Notes under the pieces: generated by a model
Told to the model about the DNA's origin: nothing
Databases searched by the model: none
The model's input: only the letters and a program-made list of their open reading frames with translations
Assembly: GCA_029210125.1 (NCBI GenBank)
Contig: JARGPR010000018.1
Span: 1-37,222, forward strand
Direction: 5' to 3'
DNA length: 37,222 nt
From: Pseudomonadales bacterium
Lineage (GTDB): Bacteria; Pseudomonadota; Gammaproteobacteria; Pseudomonadales; JAHRWD01
Program-made: the position numbers and the translations under genes
Shown: piece by piece, positions 9,427 to 18,909 of the stretch
Position numbering within the stretch: position 1 is the stretch's first letter
How the letters are laid out: each line of letters opens with the position of its first letter

Positions 9427-10731
9427 ATGGCGTCAACTGGATTATCTTCAAATTCGGCGGGTTTAAGCGAGCTTTGGGCGCGTTTAAGGTTTTTGCTACT
9501 CGCTATTATCGTCTACCGGATTGGAACCCATATTCCAGTTCCCGGAATCGATCCTGACAGATTATCCAGTTTGTTTGGACAAAACCAAGGTACCGTTCTT
9601 GGTTTGTTTAACATGTTTTCGGGTGGTGCTTTGGAGCGAATGAGCATTTTCGCGCTCGGTATAATGCCCTATATCTCAGCTTCTATCATTATGCAGCTGA
9701 TGTCGGCAGTTAGTCCTCAGTTAGAACAATTAAAGAAAGAAGGCGAAGCAGGACGAAGAAAAATAACCCAATATACGCGTTACGGTACGTTGGTGTTAGC
9801 AACTGTTCAAGCAGTAGGCATGAGTTTTGGGCTTGCTGGCCAAGGGCTAGCTCTGTCAATAGGTCCTATGTTTTATGTTACGGCGATAGTGTCGTTAGTG
9901 ACCGGATCAATATTTTTGATGTGGTTAGGGGAGCAAATTACTGAACGCGGTATTGGAAATGGCATTTCAATGCTTATTTTCGCGGGTATTGTAGCAGGAT
10001 TGCCGAGCGCAATCGGGCAATCTGTTGAGCAAGCTCGTCAAGGTGAAATTAACATTATCGCGTTGCTGCTGATTGGGCTTGTTGCCGTTGCGGTTATTGG
10101 TCTCATTGTTTTTATTGAGCGAGGTCAGCGACGAATAACGGTCAACTATGCCAAGCGCCAAGTTGGTCGAAAAGTATATAGCGGTCAAACTAGTCATCTA
10201 CCTTTGAAGGTAAACATGGCCGGTGTTATCCCAGCGATTTTCGCAAGTAGTATATTGTTGTTTCCAGCATCACTTGGGCAGTGGTTCGGGCAGCAGGAAG
10301 GTATGGAGTGGATGCAAGACTTAGCGTTAGCTATCGGGCCGGGCCAGCCCCTGAATATTATTCTGTTTTCGATGTTGATCGTGTTTTTCTGTTTCTTTTA
10401 TACGGCTTTAGTATTTAACCCCAAAGAAGTCGCAGATAATTTGAAGAAATCCGGTGCATTTATTCCCGGTATTCGTCCTGGTGAGCAGTCTGCAAAATAC
10501 ATTGATGGTGTGTTAACACGATTAACCCTTTTTGGCGCCTTGTACATCACACTTGTTTGCCTTATGCCGCAATTTTTAGTGATATTTTGGAATGTACCGT
10601 TTTACCTGGGTGGTACATCACTGCTTATTGTAGTGGTTGTCGTAATGGATTTTATGTCCCAGGTTCAGTCTCACTTGATGTCACATCAATACGATTCACT
10701 TATGAAGAAGTCGAATCTGAAGTCTTATTGA
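9427..10731 (+). CDS. secY: Protein translocase subunit SecY
   Basis: SecY (434 residues; 443 in E. coli) is the ten-helix channel of the SecYEG translocon in the inner membrane. Visible signs are the plug and helix 2 region ([11 protein letters not shown]... [16 protein letters not shown]), [21 protein letters not shown] at helices 4-5, the basic cytoplasmic loop [19 protein letters not shown] that binds ribosomes and SecA, and [23 protein letters not shown] near the C-terminus. It closes the spc operon with rpmJ; a terminator-like hairpin lies between them. Confidence 0.98.
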   Translation: MASTGLSSNSAGLSELWARLRFLLLAIIVYRIGTHIPVPGIDPDRLSSLFGQNQGTVLGLFNMFSGGALERMSIFALGIMPYISASIIMQLMSAVSPQLEQLKKEGEAGRRKITQYTRYGTLVLATVQAVGMSFGLAGQGLALSIGPMFYVTAIVSLVTGSIFLMWLGEQITERGIGNGISMLIFAGIVAGLPSAIGQSVEQARQGEINIIALLLIGLVAVAVIGLIVFIERGQRRITVNYAKRQVGRKVYSGQTSHLPLKVNMAGVIPAIFASSILLFPASLGQWFGQQEGMEWMQDLALAIGPGQPLNIILFSMLIVFFCFFYTALVFNPKEVADNLKKSGAFIPGIRPGEQSAKYIDGVLTRLTLFGALYITLVCLMPQFLVIFWNVPFYLGGTSLLIVVVVVMDFMSQVQSHLMSHQYDSLMKKSNLKSY

Positions 10732-10740
10732 TCGAATAAC

Positions 10741-10761
10741 GCGTAGAGTCGCTACGCTTTT
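10741..10761 (+). terminator. Short terminator-like hairpin between secY and rpmJ
   Basis: GCGTAG (10741-10746) pairs perfectly with CTACGC (10752-10757) around the 5-nt loop AGTCG, and four T follow. The stem is short (6 bp), so partial termination or an RNA end that protects the upstream message is more likely than full termination, because rpmJ 22 bases later has no promoter that I can see. Confidence 0.5.
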
Positions 10762-10779
10762 GTTGAAAAGGTTTAGGTT

Positions 10780-10896
10780 ATGAAAGTTAGAGCCTCAGTA
10801 AAGAAAATCTGTCGTAACTGTAAAGTGGTTCGCAGAAAAGGAGTTGTCCGGGTGATTTGCAATGTGGAACCCCGGCATAAGCAACGGCAAGGCTGA
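10780..10896 (+). CDS. rpmJ: 50S ribosomal protein L36
   Basis: A 38-residue protein, [17 protein letters not shown]..., ending in PRHKQRQG. L36 is the smallest 50S protein and holds a zinc ion. The zinc-ribbon ligands C11, C14, C27 and H33 are all present, so this is the zinc-binding (C+) form rather than the cysteine-free paralogue made during zinc starvation. The position between secY and rpsM is the standard one. The stop codon lies inside a 15-bp dyad. Confidence 0.97.
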   Translation: MKVRASVKKICRNCKVVRRKGVVRVICNVEPRHKQRQG

Positions 10897-10907
10897 TCAT
10901 TGATCAG
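10893..10907. repeat. 15-bp perfect dyad at the rpmJ/rpsM (spc/alpha) border
   Basis: CTGATCA-T-TGATCAG is a perfect inverted repeat that contains the rpmJ stop codon and ends 5 bases before the -35 box of the rpsM promoter. It could act as an operator for that promoter or as a small hairpin at the end of the spc message. The same TGATC...GATCA form occurs at the rpsQ/rplN border. Confidence 0.5.
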
Positions 10908-10912
10908 TAGTG

Positions 10913-10941
10913 TTGATTTTTTACGGTGACGAAGATATCAT
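10913..10941 (+). promoter_or_regulatory. Sigma-70 promoter of the alpha (rpsM-rplQ) operon
   Basis: TTGATT (10913-10918), a 17-base spacer, then TATCAT (10936-10941). The bases right after the -10 box are TCGCCA followed by a pyrimidine tract, the same as at the S10 promoter (102-130), which strongly suggests both are real and regulated alike. The predicted start is near 10948, giving a leader of about 57 nt before rpsM. That leader ends in a perfect palindrome that includes the Shine-Dalgarno sequence. Confidence 0.75.
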
Positions 10942-10990
10942 TCGCCACCTTTTTTGAGCCGGTGAGGCTAAGTTGTGATCGATTGTACTA

Positions 10991-11002
10991 AGGAGAGCTC
11001 CT
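10991..11002 (+). promoter_or_regulatory. rpsM ribosome binding site inside a perfect palindrome
   Basis: AGGAGAGCTCCT is a 12-bp perfect palindrome holding the complete Shine-Dalgarno core AGGAG; the rpsM ATG follows after 2 more bases. A small hairpin (AGGA/TCCT) could mask the site. In E. coli, S4 represses this operon by binding the rpsM leader, so a role in feedback is possible, but the E. coli pseudoknot itself is not recognised here. Confidence 0.45.
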
Positions 11003-11004
11003 AG

Positions 11005-11361
11005 ATGGCTCGAATAGCAGGTGTAAATATTCCCGATAACAAGCAAGCGTGGATCTCGCTGACTTACGTTTATGGTGTCGGCAGAACCACAGCGAAACGC
11101 ATATGTGAACAAGCTGGAATTGCATTTGATGCGCGTATTCAGGATCTCGATGACGAGCAAATGGATCGCGTCCGTGCTGAGGTAGGCTCCCTGACCGTTG
11201 AAGGTGATCTTCGCCGTGAAGTGTCTATGAATATCAAACGCCTGCTTGATCTCGGGTGTTACCGAGGCCTTCGGCATCGACGTAACCTTCCGGTAAGAGG
11301 CCAGAGAAGTAAGACTAATGCGCGTACGCGTAAAGGTCCGCGCAAGCCAATTAGAAAATAA
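11005..11361 (+). CDS. rpsM: 30S ribosomal protein S13
   Basis: S13 (118 residues, as in E. coli) forms the intersubunit bridges B1a/B1b and touches P-site tRNA with its C-terminal tail. It begins [28 protein letters not shown] and ends with [27 protein letters not shown], both diagnostic. It is the first gene of the alpha operon with its own promoter about 64 bases upstream. Confidence 0.98.
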   Translation: MARIAGVNIPDNKQAWISLTYVYGVGRTTAKRICEQAGIAFDARIQDLDDEQMDRVRAEVGSLTVEGDLRREVSMNIKRLLDLGCYRGLRHRRNLPVRGQRSKTNARTRKGPRKPIRK

Positions 11362-11397
11362 ATACAGTTCGATTGAAAAATTACGGATCAGTTTAGT

Positions 11398-11781
11398 ATG
11401 GCAAAGCCAGAAGCACGAAAAAAGGTAAAAAAGACCGTTGTTGACGGTATCGCGCATATCCATGCCTCATTTAATAATACGATCGTTACGATTACAGATC
11501 GTCAGGGTAACGCGTTGTCATGGGCAACTGCAGGAGGATCTGGGTTTCGTGGCTCACGAAAAAGTACTCCTTTCGCAGCTCAGGTCGCTGGTGAAAGAGC
11601 TGGAAACGCTGCGGCCGACTATGGCTTAAAGAATTTGGATGTTGAAGTTAAAGGCCCAGGGCCTGGGCGAGAGTCCGCCATCCGCGCTCTTAATTCCTGC
11701 GGGTATAACATCAACAGCATTACTGACGTTACTCCCATTCCACATAATGGTTGCAGACCCCCTAAAAAGCGTCGTGTGTAA
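11398..11781 (+). CDS. rpsK: 30S ribosomal protein S11
   Basis: S11 (127 residues; 129 in E. coli) sits on the platform by the mRNA exit. The sequence contains [46 protein letters not shown] and the C-terminal [17 protein letters not shown], which are near-invariant in S11. It lies between rpsM and rpsD as usual; the ATG at 11398 has only a weak Shine-Dalgarno sequence. Confidence 0.98.
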   Translation: MAKPEARKKVKKTVVDGIAHIHASFNNTIVTITDRQGNALSWATAGGSGFRGSRKSTPFAAQVAGERAGNAAADYGLKNLDVEVKGPGPGRESAIRALNSCGYNINSITDVTPIPHNGCRPPKKRRV

Positions 11782-11806
11782 CATAGTTCATAACTGGAGA
11801 AGTTGA

Positions 11807-12427
11807 ATGGCCAGATATATAGGCCCTACCTGTAAGCTTGCTAGAAGAGAAGGCACCGACCTTTTTCTGAAAAGCGGTATCAGGGCGCTAGATTCTAAAT
11901 GTAAAGCTGAGGTTCCACCTGGTCAACATGGTAGCCAACGAAGTCGGCTGTCTGATTACGGCGTCCAACTTCGCGAGAAGCAAAAGCTTCGTCGTACCTA
12001 CGGCGTACTGGAAAAGCAATTTAGAGGCTACTATAAAGAAGCGGCAAGACAAAAGGGAGCCACCGGTGAGAATCTACTGGTGTTGCTGGAGTCTCGCTTG
12101 GATAATGTCGTTTACCGACTTGGGTTTGGTTGCACACGCTCAGAAGCAAGGCAACTGGTTGCTCATAAGTCTATTCTGGTAAATGGATCAGCCGTAAATA
12201 TCTGCTCCTATCAGGTTTCACCTGGAGATGTTGTTTCGGTACGTGAGAAAGCCAAAAAGCAGTCTCGTATTCAATCCTCGATGAAGCTCGCCGAGCAGCG
12301 ACCTGACGTTAGTTGGTTAGACGTTAACGCTGCGAAAATGGAAGGTGTATTCAAGAACGCGCCTGATCGTGACGACCTTCCTGCAGAAATTAACGAAAAC
12401 TTGATTGTTGAGCTCTACTCTAAGTAG
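11807..12427 (+). CDS. rpsD: 30S ribosomal protein S4
   Basis: S4 (206 residues, the E. coli length) starts 30S assembly at the five-way junction of 16S rRNA and, in E. coli, represses the alpha operon. The N-terminal [23 protein letters not shown], the S4 RNA-binding domain ([34 protein letters not shown]) and the C-terminus LIVELYSK are typical. ATG 11807 has a GGAGAAG site. Confidence 0.98.
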   Translation: MARYIGPTCKLARREGTDLFLKSGIRALDSKCKAEVPPGQHGSQRSRLSDYGVQLREKQKLRRTYGVLEKQFRGYYKEAARQKGATGENLLVLLESRLDNVVYRLGFGCTRSEARQLVAHKSILVNGSAVNICSYQVSPGDVVSVREKAKKQSRIQSSMKLAEQRPDVSWLDVNAAKMEGVFKNAPDRDDLPAEINENLIVELYSK

Positions 12428-12465
12428 AGCTTGTCTAAGCAACCTTCTACTACGGGTAAGACTTG

Positions 12466-13467
12466 ATGCAAAGCCCCTCTTTAGACTTGTTGACTCCACG
12501 CCATATTGAAGTCACTGAGATCAGTAAAACAAACGCTAAAATCGTGCTAGAACCCCTTGAAAGGGGGTACGGCCACACCTTAGGGAATGCGCTTCGTCGT
12601 ATCCTGCTGTCTTCTCTGCCTGGTTGCGCGATTACAGATGTGGAGATTTCCGGTGTTGATCACGCCTATAGTGCTCTGGAAGGAGTTCGCGAAGATGTGA
12701 TCGATATTATGCTCAATCTGAAAGGCGTTTGCGTCAGAATGGAAGGGCGGGATGAGGCTGAAATCACACTAGTGAAGACCGGCCCATGCGTAGTTACTGC
12801 CGGCGATATCGTGTTGAGCCAGGACATGGAAATCTGTAATCCTGATCATGTAATCGCCACACTCAACGATAAAGCGACCCTTGACGTCAAAATGACGGTT
12901 TCGAAAGGGCGTGGGTATCAGCCTGTTAGCGCAAGACCTGTTTCTGACGAAGCGGTCGAGCGTATCGGGCAGCTTAAGCTTGATGCATCCTATAGCCCAG
13001 TTAAAGTTGTATCCTACCTTGTGGAAAATACACGTGTAGAGCAACGTACAGATCTAGACAAGTTGATTATCAACCTAGAGACCAACGGTACTATTCCTCC
13101 AGAGGAAGCAATCAAAGCAGCCGCGACACTGTTGCAACAACAGCTCTCCGTCTTTGTTAGTCTTGAACACGCAGATGAGCCTGTCGTTGAGGAGCCAGAG
13201 GAAGAGATTGCACCTATTCTACTTCGCCCAGTTGATGATCTTGAGTTGACTGTACGTTCGGCAAACTGCTTGAAAGCCGAGAATATTTATTATATTGGTG
13301 ATTTGATTCAACGTACCGAGGTTGAGCTGCTTAAGACTCCTAATCTCGGCAAGAAATCACTGACCGAAATTAAAGATGTACTTGCCTCAAAGGGTTTGTC
13401 CCTCGGTATGCGTCTTGATAATTGGCCGCCTTCTCGTCTAAAGACAGAAGAAGTTGTAGCCGGTTAA
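12466..13467 (+). CDS. rpoA: DNA-directed RNA polymerase alpha subunit
   Basis: The alpha subunit (333 residues from ATG 12466; 329 in E. coli) dimerises through its N-terminal domain to nucleate RNA polymerase. Its C-terminal domain binds UP elements and activators. The N-terminal domain shows [34 protein letters not shown]; an acidic linker (EEPEEEIAP) leads to the C-terminal domain [47 protein letters not shown], with the DNA-contacting arginine in [12 protein letters not shown] one codon upstream (12463) is an unlikely alternative. Confidence 0.98.
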   Translation: MQSPSLDLLTPRHIEVTEISKTNAKIVLEPLERGYGHTLGNALRRILLSSLPGCAITDVEISGVDHAYSALEGVREDVIDIMLNLKGVCVRMEGRDEAEITLVKTGPCVVTAGDIVLSQDMEICNPDHVIATLNDKATLDVKMTVSKGRGYQPVSARPVSDEAVERIGQLKLDASYSPVKVVSYLVENTRVEQRTDLDKLIINLETNGTIPPEEAIKAAATLLQQQLSVFVSLEHADEPVVEEPEEEIAPILLRPVDDLELTVRSANCLKAENIYYIGDLIQRTEVELLKTPNLGKKSLTEIKDVLASKGLSLGMRLDNWPPSRLKTEEVVAG

Positions 13468-13499
13468 ACCACATTAGTTAAGTTGTAAGGAATCCTAGC

Positions 13500-13889
13500 A
13501 TGCGTCATCGCAAAAGTGGCCGCCAGCTGAATAGAAACAGCTCTCACCGGAAGGCAATGTTCCGGAATATGAGCGTTTCGTTAGTAGAGCGAGAACTTAT
13601 TAGAACTACTTTGCCAAAGGCAAAGGAGCTGCGTGGGGTGATTGAGCCCCTGATCACTTTGGCAAAGAATGACACGGTTGCTAATCGTCGTTTGGCCTTT
13701 GCTCGTACACGTGACGACGCGGCGGTAGGCAAATTATTTACAGAGCTTGGCCCTCGTTATCAGGATCGCCCTGGTGGTTATATTCGCATTTTAAAATGCG
13801 GGTTGCGTACTGGCGATAAAGCGCCGATGGCTTATGTTGAACTCGTTGATCGTCCGGTTGATCTGGATGATGAAGACGAAGAAGATTAA
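13500..13889 (+). CDS. rplQ: 50S ribosomal protein L17
   Basis: L17 (129 residues) lies near the tunnel exit and ends the alpha operon. [24 protein letters not shown] is the diagnostic start, with [20 protein letters not shown] following. The C-terminus ends in the acidic stretch [12 protein letters not shown] 13500 has TAAGGAAT upstream. A strong intrinsic terminator follows after about 50 bases. Confidence 0.98.
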   Translation: MRHRKSGRQLNRNSSHRKAMFRNMSVSLVERELIRTTLPKAKELRGVIEPLITLAKNDTVANRRLAFARTRDDAAVGKLFTELGPRYQDRPGGYIRILKCGLRTGDKAPMAYVELVDRPVDLDDEDEED

Positions 13890-13941
13890 AACCTCCCTTG
13901 CTACAGTTGACGCGGCATATAACGCGGCTACTGAGTAAATT

Positions 13942-13969
13942 AAAGCCGGGCAAATGTCCGGCTTTTTTT
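13942..13969 (+). terminator. Intrinsic terminator of the alpha operon
   Basis: AAAGCCGGG (13942-13950) and its partner (T)CCGGCTTT form a G+C-rich stem with a loop of about 6 nt, followed by a run of seven T that partly overlaps the stem's end. Its place 53 bases after rplQ makes it the end of the ribosomal protein transcription unit. Confidence 0.9.
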
Positions 13970-13999
13970 CGCTTCCAGGTTACTCGTCAAATTAATAAT

Positions 14000-15190
14000 A
14001 TGAGTGTTTCTATGATTAATTCTTTTTACCCACCTTCTCGTACTCTCATGGGCCCAGGCCCGTCTGATGTTAGTCCGCGTGTTCTTTCCGCAATGGCGAG
14101 AAATACTATCGGGCATTTAGACCCGCGCTTTATTGAGATGATGGACGAAGTCAAGATCATGCTTAAACACGCGTTTAAGACTGAGAACGAACTTACCATG
14201 CCAATTTCCGCGCCCGGTTCGGCCGGTATGGAGTGCTGTTTCGTTAATCTTGTTGAAGAAGGCGACACCGTTATTGTATGTCAGAATGGCGTTTTTGGAG
14301 GCCGCATGGCGGAGAACGTTACTCGCCTTGGCGGTAAGCTTGTGTTGGTCGAAGACAGTTGGGGCGCGCCTGTAACGCCAGCAAAGGTCGAACAGGCTCT
14401 GCGGGATCACCCTGAGGCCAGAGTGCTTGCATTCGTACATGCTGAGACTTCTACCGGTGCCTGTTCAGACGCGAAGACGTTGTGCAAACTAGCAAGTGAT
14501 GCAGGTGTGTTAACTATTGTTGATGCCGTGACCTCCCTCGGCGGTATTGAAATTGATGTCGATGGTTGGGGTATCGATGCAATTTATTCCGGCACCCAAA
14601 AGTGTCTTTCCTGTACTCCAGGGATTTCGCCCGTCAGTTTTAGTCAGAGGGCAATTGATAAAATTACCAATCGAAACAAGCCGGTGCCAAGCTGGTTTTT
14701 GGATACCAACCTTGTGATGGGTTATTGGGGGGCTGGAGCAAAACGAGCCTACCATCATACCGCACCGGTCAATGCACTTTATGCCCTGCATGAATCTCTG
14801 GTGATGTTGCTAGAGGAAGGGCTTGATAACGCATGGGCGCGGCATCGCTCTAACCACTTGGCACTAGCGGCGGGTGTAGAATCTATGGGGTTGTCTTTTG
14901 TGGTTGACGAAGATCACCGGCTACCGCAACTTAATAGTATTACGATACCGGAAGGTGTAGACGAAGCGAAAGTGAGATCACTTTTGCTCGAAAACTACAG
15001 TCTCGAAATCGGTGCTGGACTGGGTGTGTTGGCCGGCAAGGTGTGGCGGGTTGGTTTGATGGGTGAAAGCAGTACGCGCCGCAACGTATTGTATTTTTTG
15101 AGTGCCCTTGAAAATACATTCAACGAACTATCGGTAGATATTAACTACGGTAAGTCGGTGAAGGCAGCACAGTCGGTATACGACGCTTAA
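14000..15190 (+). CDS. Class V aminotransferase, alanine-glyoxylate / serine-pyruvate type
   Basis: A 396-residue PLP enzyme of the class V family that transfers amino groups between alanine or serine and glyoxylate or pyruvate. Seen in the sequence: MGPGPSDVSPRVL near the N-terminus, APGSAGMECCFVNLVEEGD (cofactor phosphate region), IVDAVTSLGG with the conserved aspartate, and SGTQKCLSCTPGISPV with the PLP lysine at residue 201. The C-terminal VWRVGLMGESSTRRNV is typical. The frame is open into the terminator, but ATG 14000 (or 14012) is the first sensible start; neither has a strong Shine-Dalgarno sequence. It is monocistronic and convergent with uvrA. The exact substrate pair (for example ureidoglycine-glyoxylate as in PucG) cannot be settled from sequence alone. 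Confidence 0.85.
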   Translation: MSVSMINSFYPPSRTLMGPGPSDVSPRVLSAMARNTIGHLDPRFIEMMDEVKIMLKHAFKTENELTMPISAPGSAGMECCFVNLVEEGDTVIVCQNGVFGGRMAENVTRLGGKLVLVEDSWGAPVTPAKVEQALRDHPEARVLAFVHAETSTGACSDAKTLCKLASDAGVLTIVDAVTSLGGIEIDVDGWGIDAIYSGTQKCLSCTPGISPVSFSQRAIDKITNRNKPVPSWFLDTNLVMGYWGAGAKRAYHHTAPVNALYALHESLVMLLEEGLDNAWARHRSNHLALAAGVESMGLSFVVDEDHRLPQLNSITIPEGVDEAKVRSLLLENYSLEIGAGLGVLAGKVWRVGLMGESSTRRNVLYFLSALENTFNELSVDINYGKSVKAAQSVYDA

Positions 15191-15193
15191 AAT

Positions 15194-15233
15194 TGGTGGC
15201 GCCATTTCGCCGTTGGCTGAGATGGCGCTCCAC
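15194..15233. terminator. Hairpin between the aminotransferase and uvrA
   Basis: GGCGCCAT (15198-15205) can pair with ATGGCGCT (15222-15229), with extra pairing of the flanking GG and CC. The T run comes only several bases later (15240-15244), so it is a weaker terminator candidate. Its location just after the aminotransferase stop and downstream of uvrA fits a bidirectional end between convergent genes. Confidence 0.4.
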
Positions 15234-15308
15234 AACTAATTTTTGCGATACTATTCAGTACTACTTAAGCACAAGCTAGTGCAATTCATGTCCGCAGGTT
15301 GTCCAAAC

Positions 15309-18128
15309 TTATAACAGTTTTTTCAAATAGTCTCCGGTAAAGGATTGTGCGCACGTCGCGATATCCTCCGGTGTTCCGACTGCGACTACCTCCCCCCCTT
15401 CGCTACCACCCTCTGGACCAATATCGATAATCCAGTCAGCGGTCTTAATAACATCCAGATTGTGTTCGATGACAACGATGGTATTGCCATGGTCACGCAA
15501 TCGATGCAAGACGTGTAAAAGTTGTTTGATGTCGTGGAAATGTAACCCGGTAGTGGGTTCATCGAGAATATAGAGGTTGCTGCCGGTATCGCGTTTGGAA
15601 AGCTCTCGGGCAAGCTTTACGCGCTGAGCCTCGCCTCCAGATAGAGTGGTAGCAGGTTGCCCTAAACGGATATAGGAGAGCCCGACATCGACCAGTGTTT
15701 GCAGTTTGCGTGCAAGTACCGGTATTGCTTCAAAAAACTCCAGGCCTTCTTCAATCGTAAGTTCCAGTACTTCGTGGATGTTCTTTCCTTTGTATAGAAT
15801 ATCGAGGGTTTCGCGGTTGTAGCGTTTGCCTTTGCACTGGTCGCAGGGCACGTAAATATCAGGCAGAAAGTGCATTTCAACCCGAATCACACCATCGCCC
15901 TGGCACGCTTCGCATCGACCACCTTTGACATTAAAACTGAAACGGCCCGGCTTATAACCCCTTGAGCGGGACTCATGGGTACCGGCAAATAGTTCTCGAA
16001 TTGGGGTAAAAATACCGGTATAGGTCGCGGGGTTGGAGCGTGGTGTTCGGCCGATTGGGCTTTGATCGATATCGACTACTTTTTCGAATTGCTCCATCCC
16101 GGTAATTTTTTCATGGGGTTGGGACTGTAGCTGGGTCGAACCATTGAGCTCAGTCGCTGCAACCGGGTACAGAGTCTGATTGATCAGAGTAGATTTACCT
16201 GAACCTGATACACCGGTTACGCAAGTCATTAGCCCAACGGGAATTTCAATGCTGACATTCTTTAGATTGTTACCGGTGGCACCCTCTATGGTTAATATTT
16301 TGCTCTGATCTGGAGTATGACGCTGTTCCGGTACCGCTATTTTGAGTTTTCCTGACAGGTATTGGCCAGTTAAGGAATTGGGGTTATCGATAATATCCTG
16401 ATAACTACCGTGCGCGACTAATTCACCACCGTGGACGCCGGCTCCCGGGCCGATATCGATGATGTGATCTGCGCAACGAATGGCATCTTCATCATGTTCA
16501 ACTACGATAACGGTATTGCCGATATCACGGAGGTGGGTCAGGGTATTGATAAGTCGAGTATTGTCACGCTGATGAAGCCCAATAGAAGGTTCATCGAGAA
16601 TATACATTACGCCAACAAGGCCGGCTCCTATCTGACTGGCCAGGCGGATTCTTTGCGCTTCACCGCCTGAGAGGGTTTCTGCGCTACGCTCGAGGGTGAG
16701 ATAAGAAAGCCCAACATCAACCAGAAAACGAAAACGTTGCTTTAGCTCCTTTAAAATACGGTCCGCGATCTCACCGCGTTTGCCGCTGAAGCTCAGGTTG
16801 CCGAAATAGCGATCCGCTTCGCCGATTGGCAGAGCGGTGAGGTCAGGCAAATTATTCTCTTCAATAAAAACATGGCGAGCCTCTTCACGTAGACGCGCAC
16901 CTTTGCACGCCGGACATTTTTGGGTACTGACGTATTTATTAAGCTCCTCACGAACCTGCCCGGATTCAGTTTCCTTGAAGCGCCGCTCCATGTTGTTGAT
17001 TACACCTTCAAAAGGGTGCTTGCGATTAAATACCGAACCTTTCTCATTGGTATAGGTGAAGTCTATGACCTGTTTTCCGCTGCCGTAAAGTACAATTTTT
17101 TGGGTTTCGGCATCGAGTTGTTCAAAGGGTGTTTCGATCTGGAATTTATAGTGCTCGGCAACGGCTTTGAGTTGGTGAAAATAATACAGGTTACGCCGAT
17201 CCCAGCCACGGATTGCACCTTCGGCGAGGGATTTGTCGGTTTCCGGAACCACCCGTTGTGGATCAAAAAACTGCTTCATGCCAAGACCATCGCAATCCTG
17301 GCAGGCACCAATAGGGTTATTAAAGGAAAACAGTCTGGGCTCCATTTCCGTAATGCTGTATCCGCATTCCGGGCAGGCAAAACGGGAGGAGAAAATGAGT
17401 TCAGATTCATCGCCCTCCATCCACGCGATGGAAGCCAAACCATCGGTCAGTCTCAGCGCGGTTTCAAAAGATTCAGTCAGGCGCAGCCGAATATCGTCAC
17501 TCACTTTAAATCGATCAATCACCACATCAATCTTGTGTTTGCGGTTCTTATCAAGATCGGGGGTTTGGTCAAGGTCTGTGACAATGCCGTTAATGCGCGC
17601 GCGAATAAATCCGCCGCCGCGCAGCTCTTCAAACAGATGCAGATGTTCCCCTTTCCGATCACGCACTACCGGTGCAAGCAGCATCAGCTTGCTGCCTTCA
17701 GGAAGACTGAGTACTTTGTCGACCATCTGGCTGACCGTTTGAGCTTCTAGCGGCTCGCCATGTTGTGGACAGCGTGGTTCACCGACCCGAGCGAATAGCA
17801 GCCGTAGATAGTCGTATATTTCCGTGATGGTGCCGACGGTGGATCGGGGGTTATGTGAGGTGGCTTTTTGTTCGATAGATATCGCAGGCGATAGACCCTC
17901 AATATGGTCAATATCCGGCTTTTCCATGATCGACAAAAACTGCCGTGCGTAGGTGGACAGGGATTCGACATAGCGACGCTGACCCTCTGCGTAAAGCGTA
18001 TCGAATGCCAGGGAAGATTTTCCAGAGCCCGAAAGCCCGGTAATGACGATAAGCTTATCCCGAGGAATATCGAGATCGATGTTTTTCAGATTATGGGTGC
18101 GAGCCCCTCTGACTAAAATTGTGTCCAT
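15309..18128 (-). CDS. uvrA: Excinuclease ABC subunit A (UvrA)
   Basis: UvrA (939 residues; 940 in E. coli) is the damage-sensing ATPase of nucleotide excision repair, acting as a dimer with UvrB. Two ABC modules are complete. Walker A boxes GLSGSGKSS near the N-terminus and GVSGSGKST in the second half are matched by two LSGGEAQR signatures and two DEP(S/T)xGLH Walker B/D-loop regions. Zinc modules are visible as CPECGYS...CQDCDGLG and CEACQGDG...CDQCKGKR. It is divergent from ssb across 243 bases. A -10-like TATAAT lies at 18161-18156 on this strand, 28 bases before the ATG. No canonical LexA box (CTG-N10-CAG) was found. Confidence 0.98.
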   Translation of the reverse strand: MDTILVRGARTHNLKNIDLDIPRDKLIVITGLSGSGKSSLAFDTLYAEGQRRYVESLSTYARQFLSIMEKPDIDHIEGLSPAISIEQKATSHNPRSTVGTITEIYDYLRLLFARVGEPRCPQHGEPLEAQTVSQMVDKVLSLPEGSKLMLLAPVVRDRKGEHLHLFEELRGGGFIRARINGIVTDLDQTPDLDKNRKHKIDVVIDRFKVSDDIRLRLTESFETALRLTDGLASIAWMEGDESELIFSSRFACPECGYSITEMEPRLFSFNNPIGACQDCDGLGMKQFFDPQRVVPETDKSLAEGAIRGWDRRNLYYFHQLKAVAEHYKFQIETPFEQLDAETQKIVLYGSGKQVIDFTYTNEKGSVFNRKHPFEGVINNMERRFKETESGQVREELNKYVSTQKCPACKGARLREEARHVFIEENNLPDLTALPIGEADRYFGNLSFSGKRGEIADRILKELKQRFRFLVDVGLSYLTLERSAETLSGGEAQRIRLASQIGAGLVGVMYILDEPSIGLHQRDNTRLINTLTHLRDIGNTVIVVEHDEDAIRCADHIIDIGPGAGVHGGELVAHGSYQDIIDNPNSLTGQYLSGKLKIAVPEQRHTPDQSKILTIEGATGNNLKNVSIEIPVGLMTCVTGVSGSGKSTLINQTLYPVAATELNGSTQLQSQPHEKITGMEQFEKVVDIDQSPIGRTPRSNPATYTGIFTPIRELFAGTHESRSRGYKPGRFSFNVKGGRCEACQGDGVIRVEMHFLPDIYVPCDQCKGKRYNRETLDILYKGKNIHEVLELTIEEGLEFFEAIPVLARKLQTLVDVGLSYIRLGQPATTLSGGEAQRVKLARELSKRDTGSNLYILDEPTTGLHFHDIKQLLHVLHRLRDHGNTIVVIEHNLDVIKTADWIIDIGPEGGSEGGEVVAVGTPEDIATCAQSFTGDYLKKLL

Positions 18129-18155
18129 CTTCCGCCCAGCAGCTCAAAACAGATA

Positions 18156-18161
18156 ATTATA
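18156..18161 (-). promoter_or_regulatory. Possible uvrA -10 box
   Basis: On the - strand the bases read TATAAT, a perfect -10 hexamer placed 27 bases upstream of the uvrA ATG, giving a leader of about 20 nt. No good -35 box stands at 16-18 bases from it, so the assignment is tentative. Confidence 0.4.
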
Positions 18162-18251
18162 CGGTATATCAAGCAGGATAATGCGCTTGATCCAGAGTTT
18201 CTGAACAGTGAGCGCTAAGAGTCAGTAAAGCCACTTTGCGGTCGGCGGTTA

Positions 18252-18260
18252 TGCTAGAAT
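18252..18260 (+). promoter_or_regulatory. Extended -10 promoter of ssb
   Basis: TGC-TAGAAT is an extended -10 element (TGN plus a five-of-six match to TATAAT) with no recognisable -35 box, as expected for this promoter class. The predicted start near 18267 gives a leader of about 105 nt, ending in a strong AGGAGG ribosome binding site at 18361-18366. The leader contains CTGT-N6-ACAG (18288-18301), an inverted repeat two bases too short in its spacer to be a standard LexA site. Confidence 0.5.
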
Positions 18261-18371
18261 ATTTCTCCATAAAACCAGTACCGGTACTGTTACCTGACAG
18301 CTTCTTTTCCAGCTAAACAGCCGAACTCACATTATCCGGTTACAACTTAGTACTAAAAACAGGAGGCCATC

Positions 18372-18878
18372 ATGGCGCGCGGCATTAACAAAGTAATTTT
18401 GATCGGTAACGTAGGCAAAGACCCAGAAGTCCGCTACATGCCCTCTGGCGGTGCGGTGACGAACATTACCGTAGCGACATCAGAAAGCTGGAAAGACAAA
18501 CAAAGCGGTCAGCAGCAAGAGCGTACCGAGTGGCACCGGGTGGTGTTCTTTAACCGTCTTGGCGAAATTGCCGGTGAATACCTGCGCAAAGGCTCCAAAG
18601 TGTATGTTGAAGGTAGCTTGCGAACACGCAAGTGGCAGGGTCAGGATGGCCAGGACCGTTACACAACTGAGATTGTAGGCAACGAAATGCAGATGCTGGA
18701 TAGTCGCGGTGGTTCTGGAGCTGGGGCAGGCGGTGGAGATTACGAGCAGTCCGGCGGTTCACCAAAGAGTCAGCAGGCAGCTCCCCAACAGCGTTCTAAT
18801 AAAGGTTTTGATGCACCACCCCAGTCTAGTCCGGCTCCAGGTGGTTTTGACGACTTTGATGATGATATTCCCTTTTAG
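18372..18878 (+). CDS. ssb: Single-stranded DNA-binding protein
   Basis: SSB (168 residues; 178 in E. coli) coats single-stranded DNA as a tetramer and recruits repair and replication partners. The OB fold spans about residues 1-112 ([38 protein letters not shown]... [37 protein letters not shown]). A glycine/glutamine/serine-rich flexible linker leads to the partner-binding tip [14 protein letters not shown] 6 bases before the ATG predicts strong translation. It is divergent from uvrA, as in many gammaproteobacteria, and closed by its own terminator. Confidence 0.98.
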   Translation: MARGINKVILIGNVGKDPEVRYMPSGGAVTNITVATSESWKDKQSGQQQERTEWHRVVFFNRLGEIAGEYLRKGSKVYVEGSLRTRKWQGQDGQDRYTTEIVGNEMQMLDSRGGSGAGAGGGDYEQSGGSPKSQQAAPQQRSNKGFDAPPQSSPAPGGFDDFDDDIPF

Positions 18879-18909
18879 TAGTCCTCCAAAGTTCAGATAG
18901 CGAGTAGAT

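Noticed and set aside
16920..17750. Long open frame on the + strand inside uvrA (276 codons)
   Set aside because: It is the antisense shadow of the strongly conserved uvrA gene and encodes no recognisable domain.
18288..18301. CTGT-N6-ACAG as a LexA box between uvrA and ssb
   Set aside because: The gammaproteobacterial LexA site needs CTG-N10-CAG; this repeat has a spacer of 8 on the same count.
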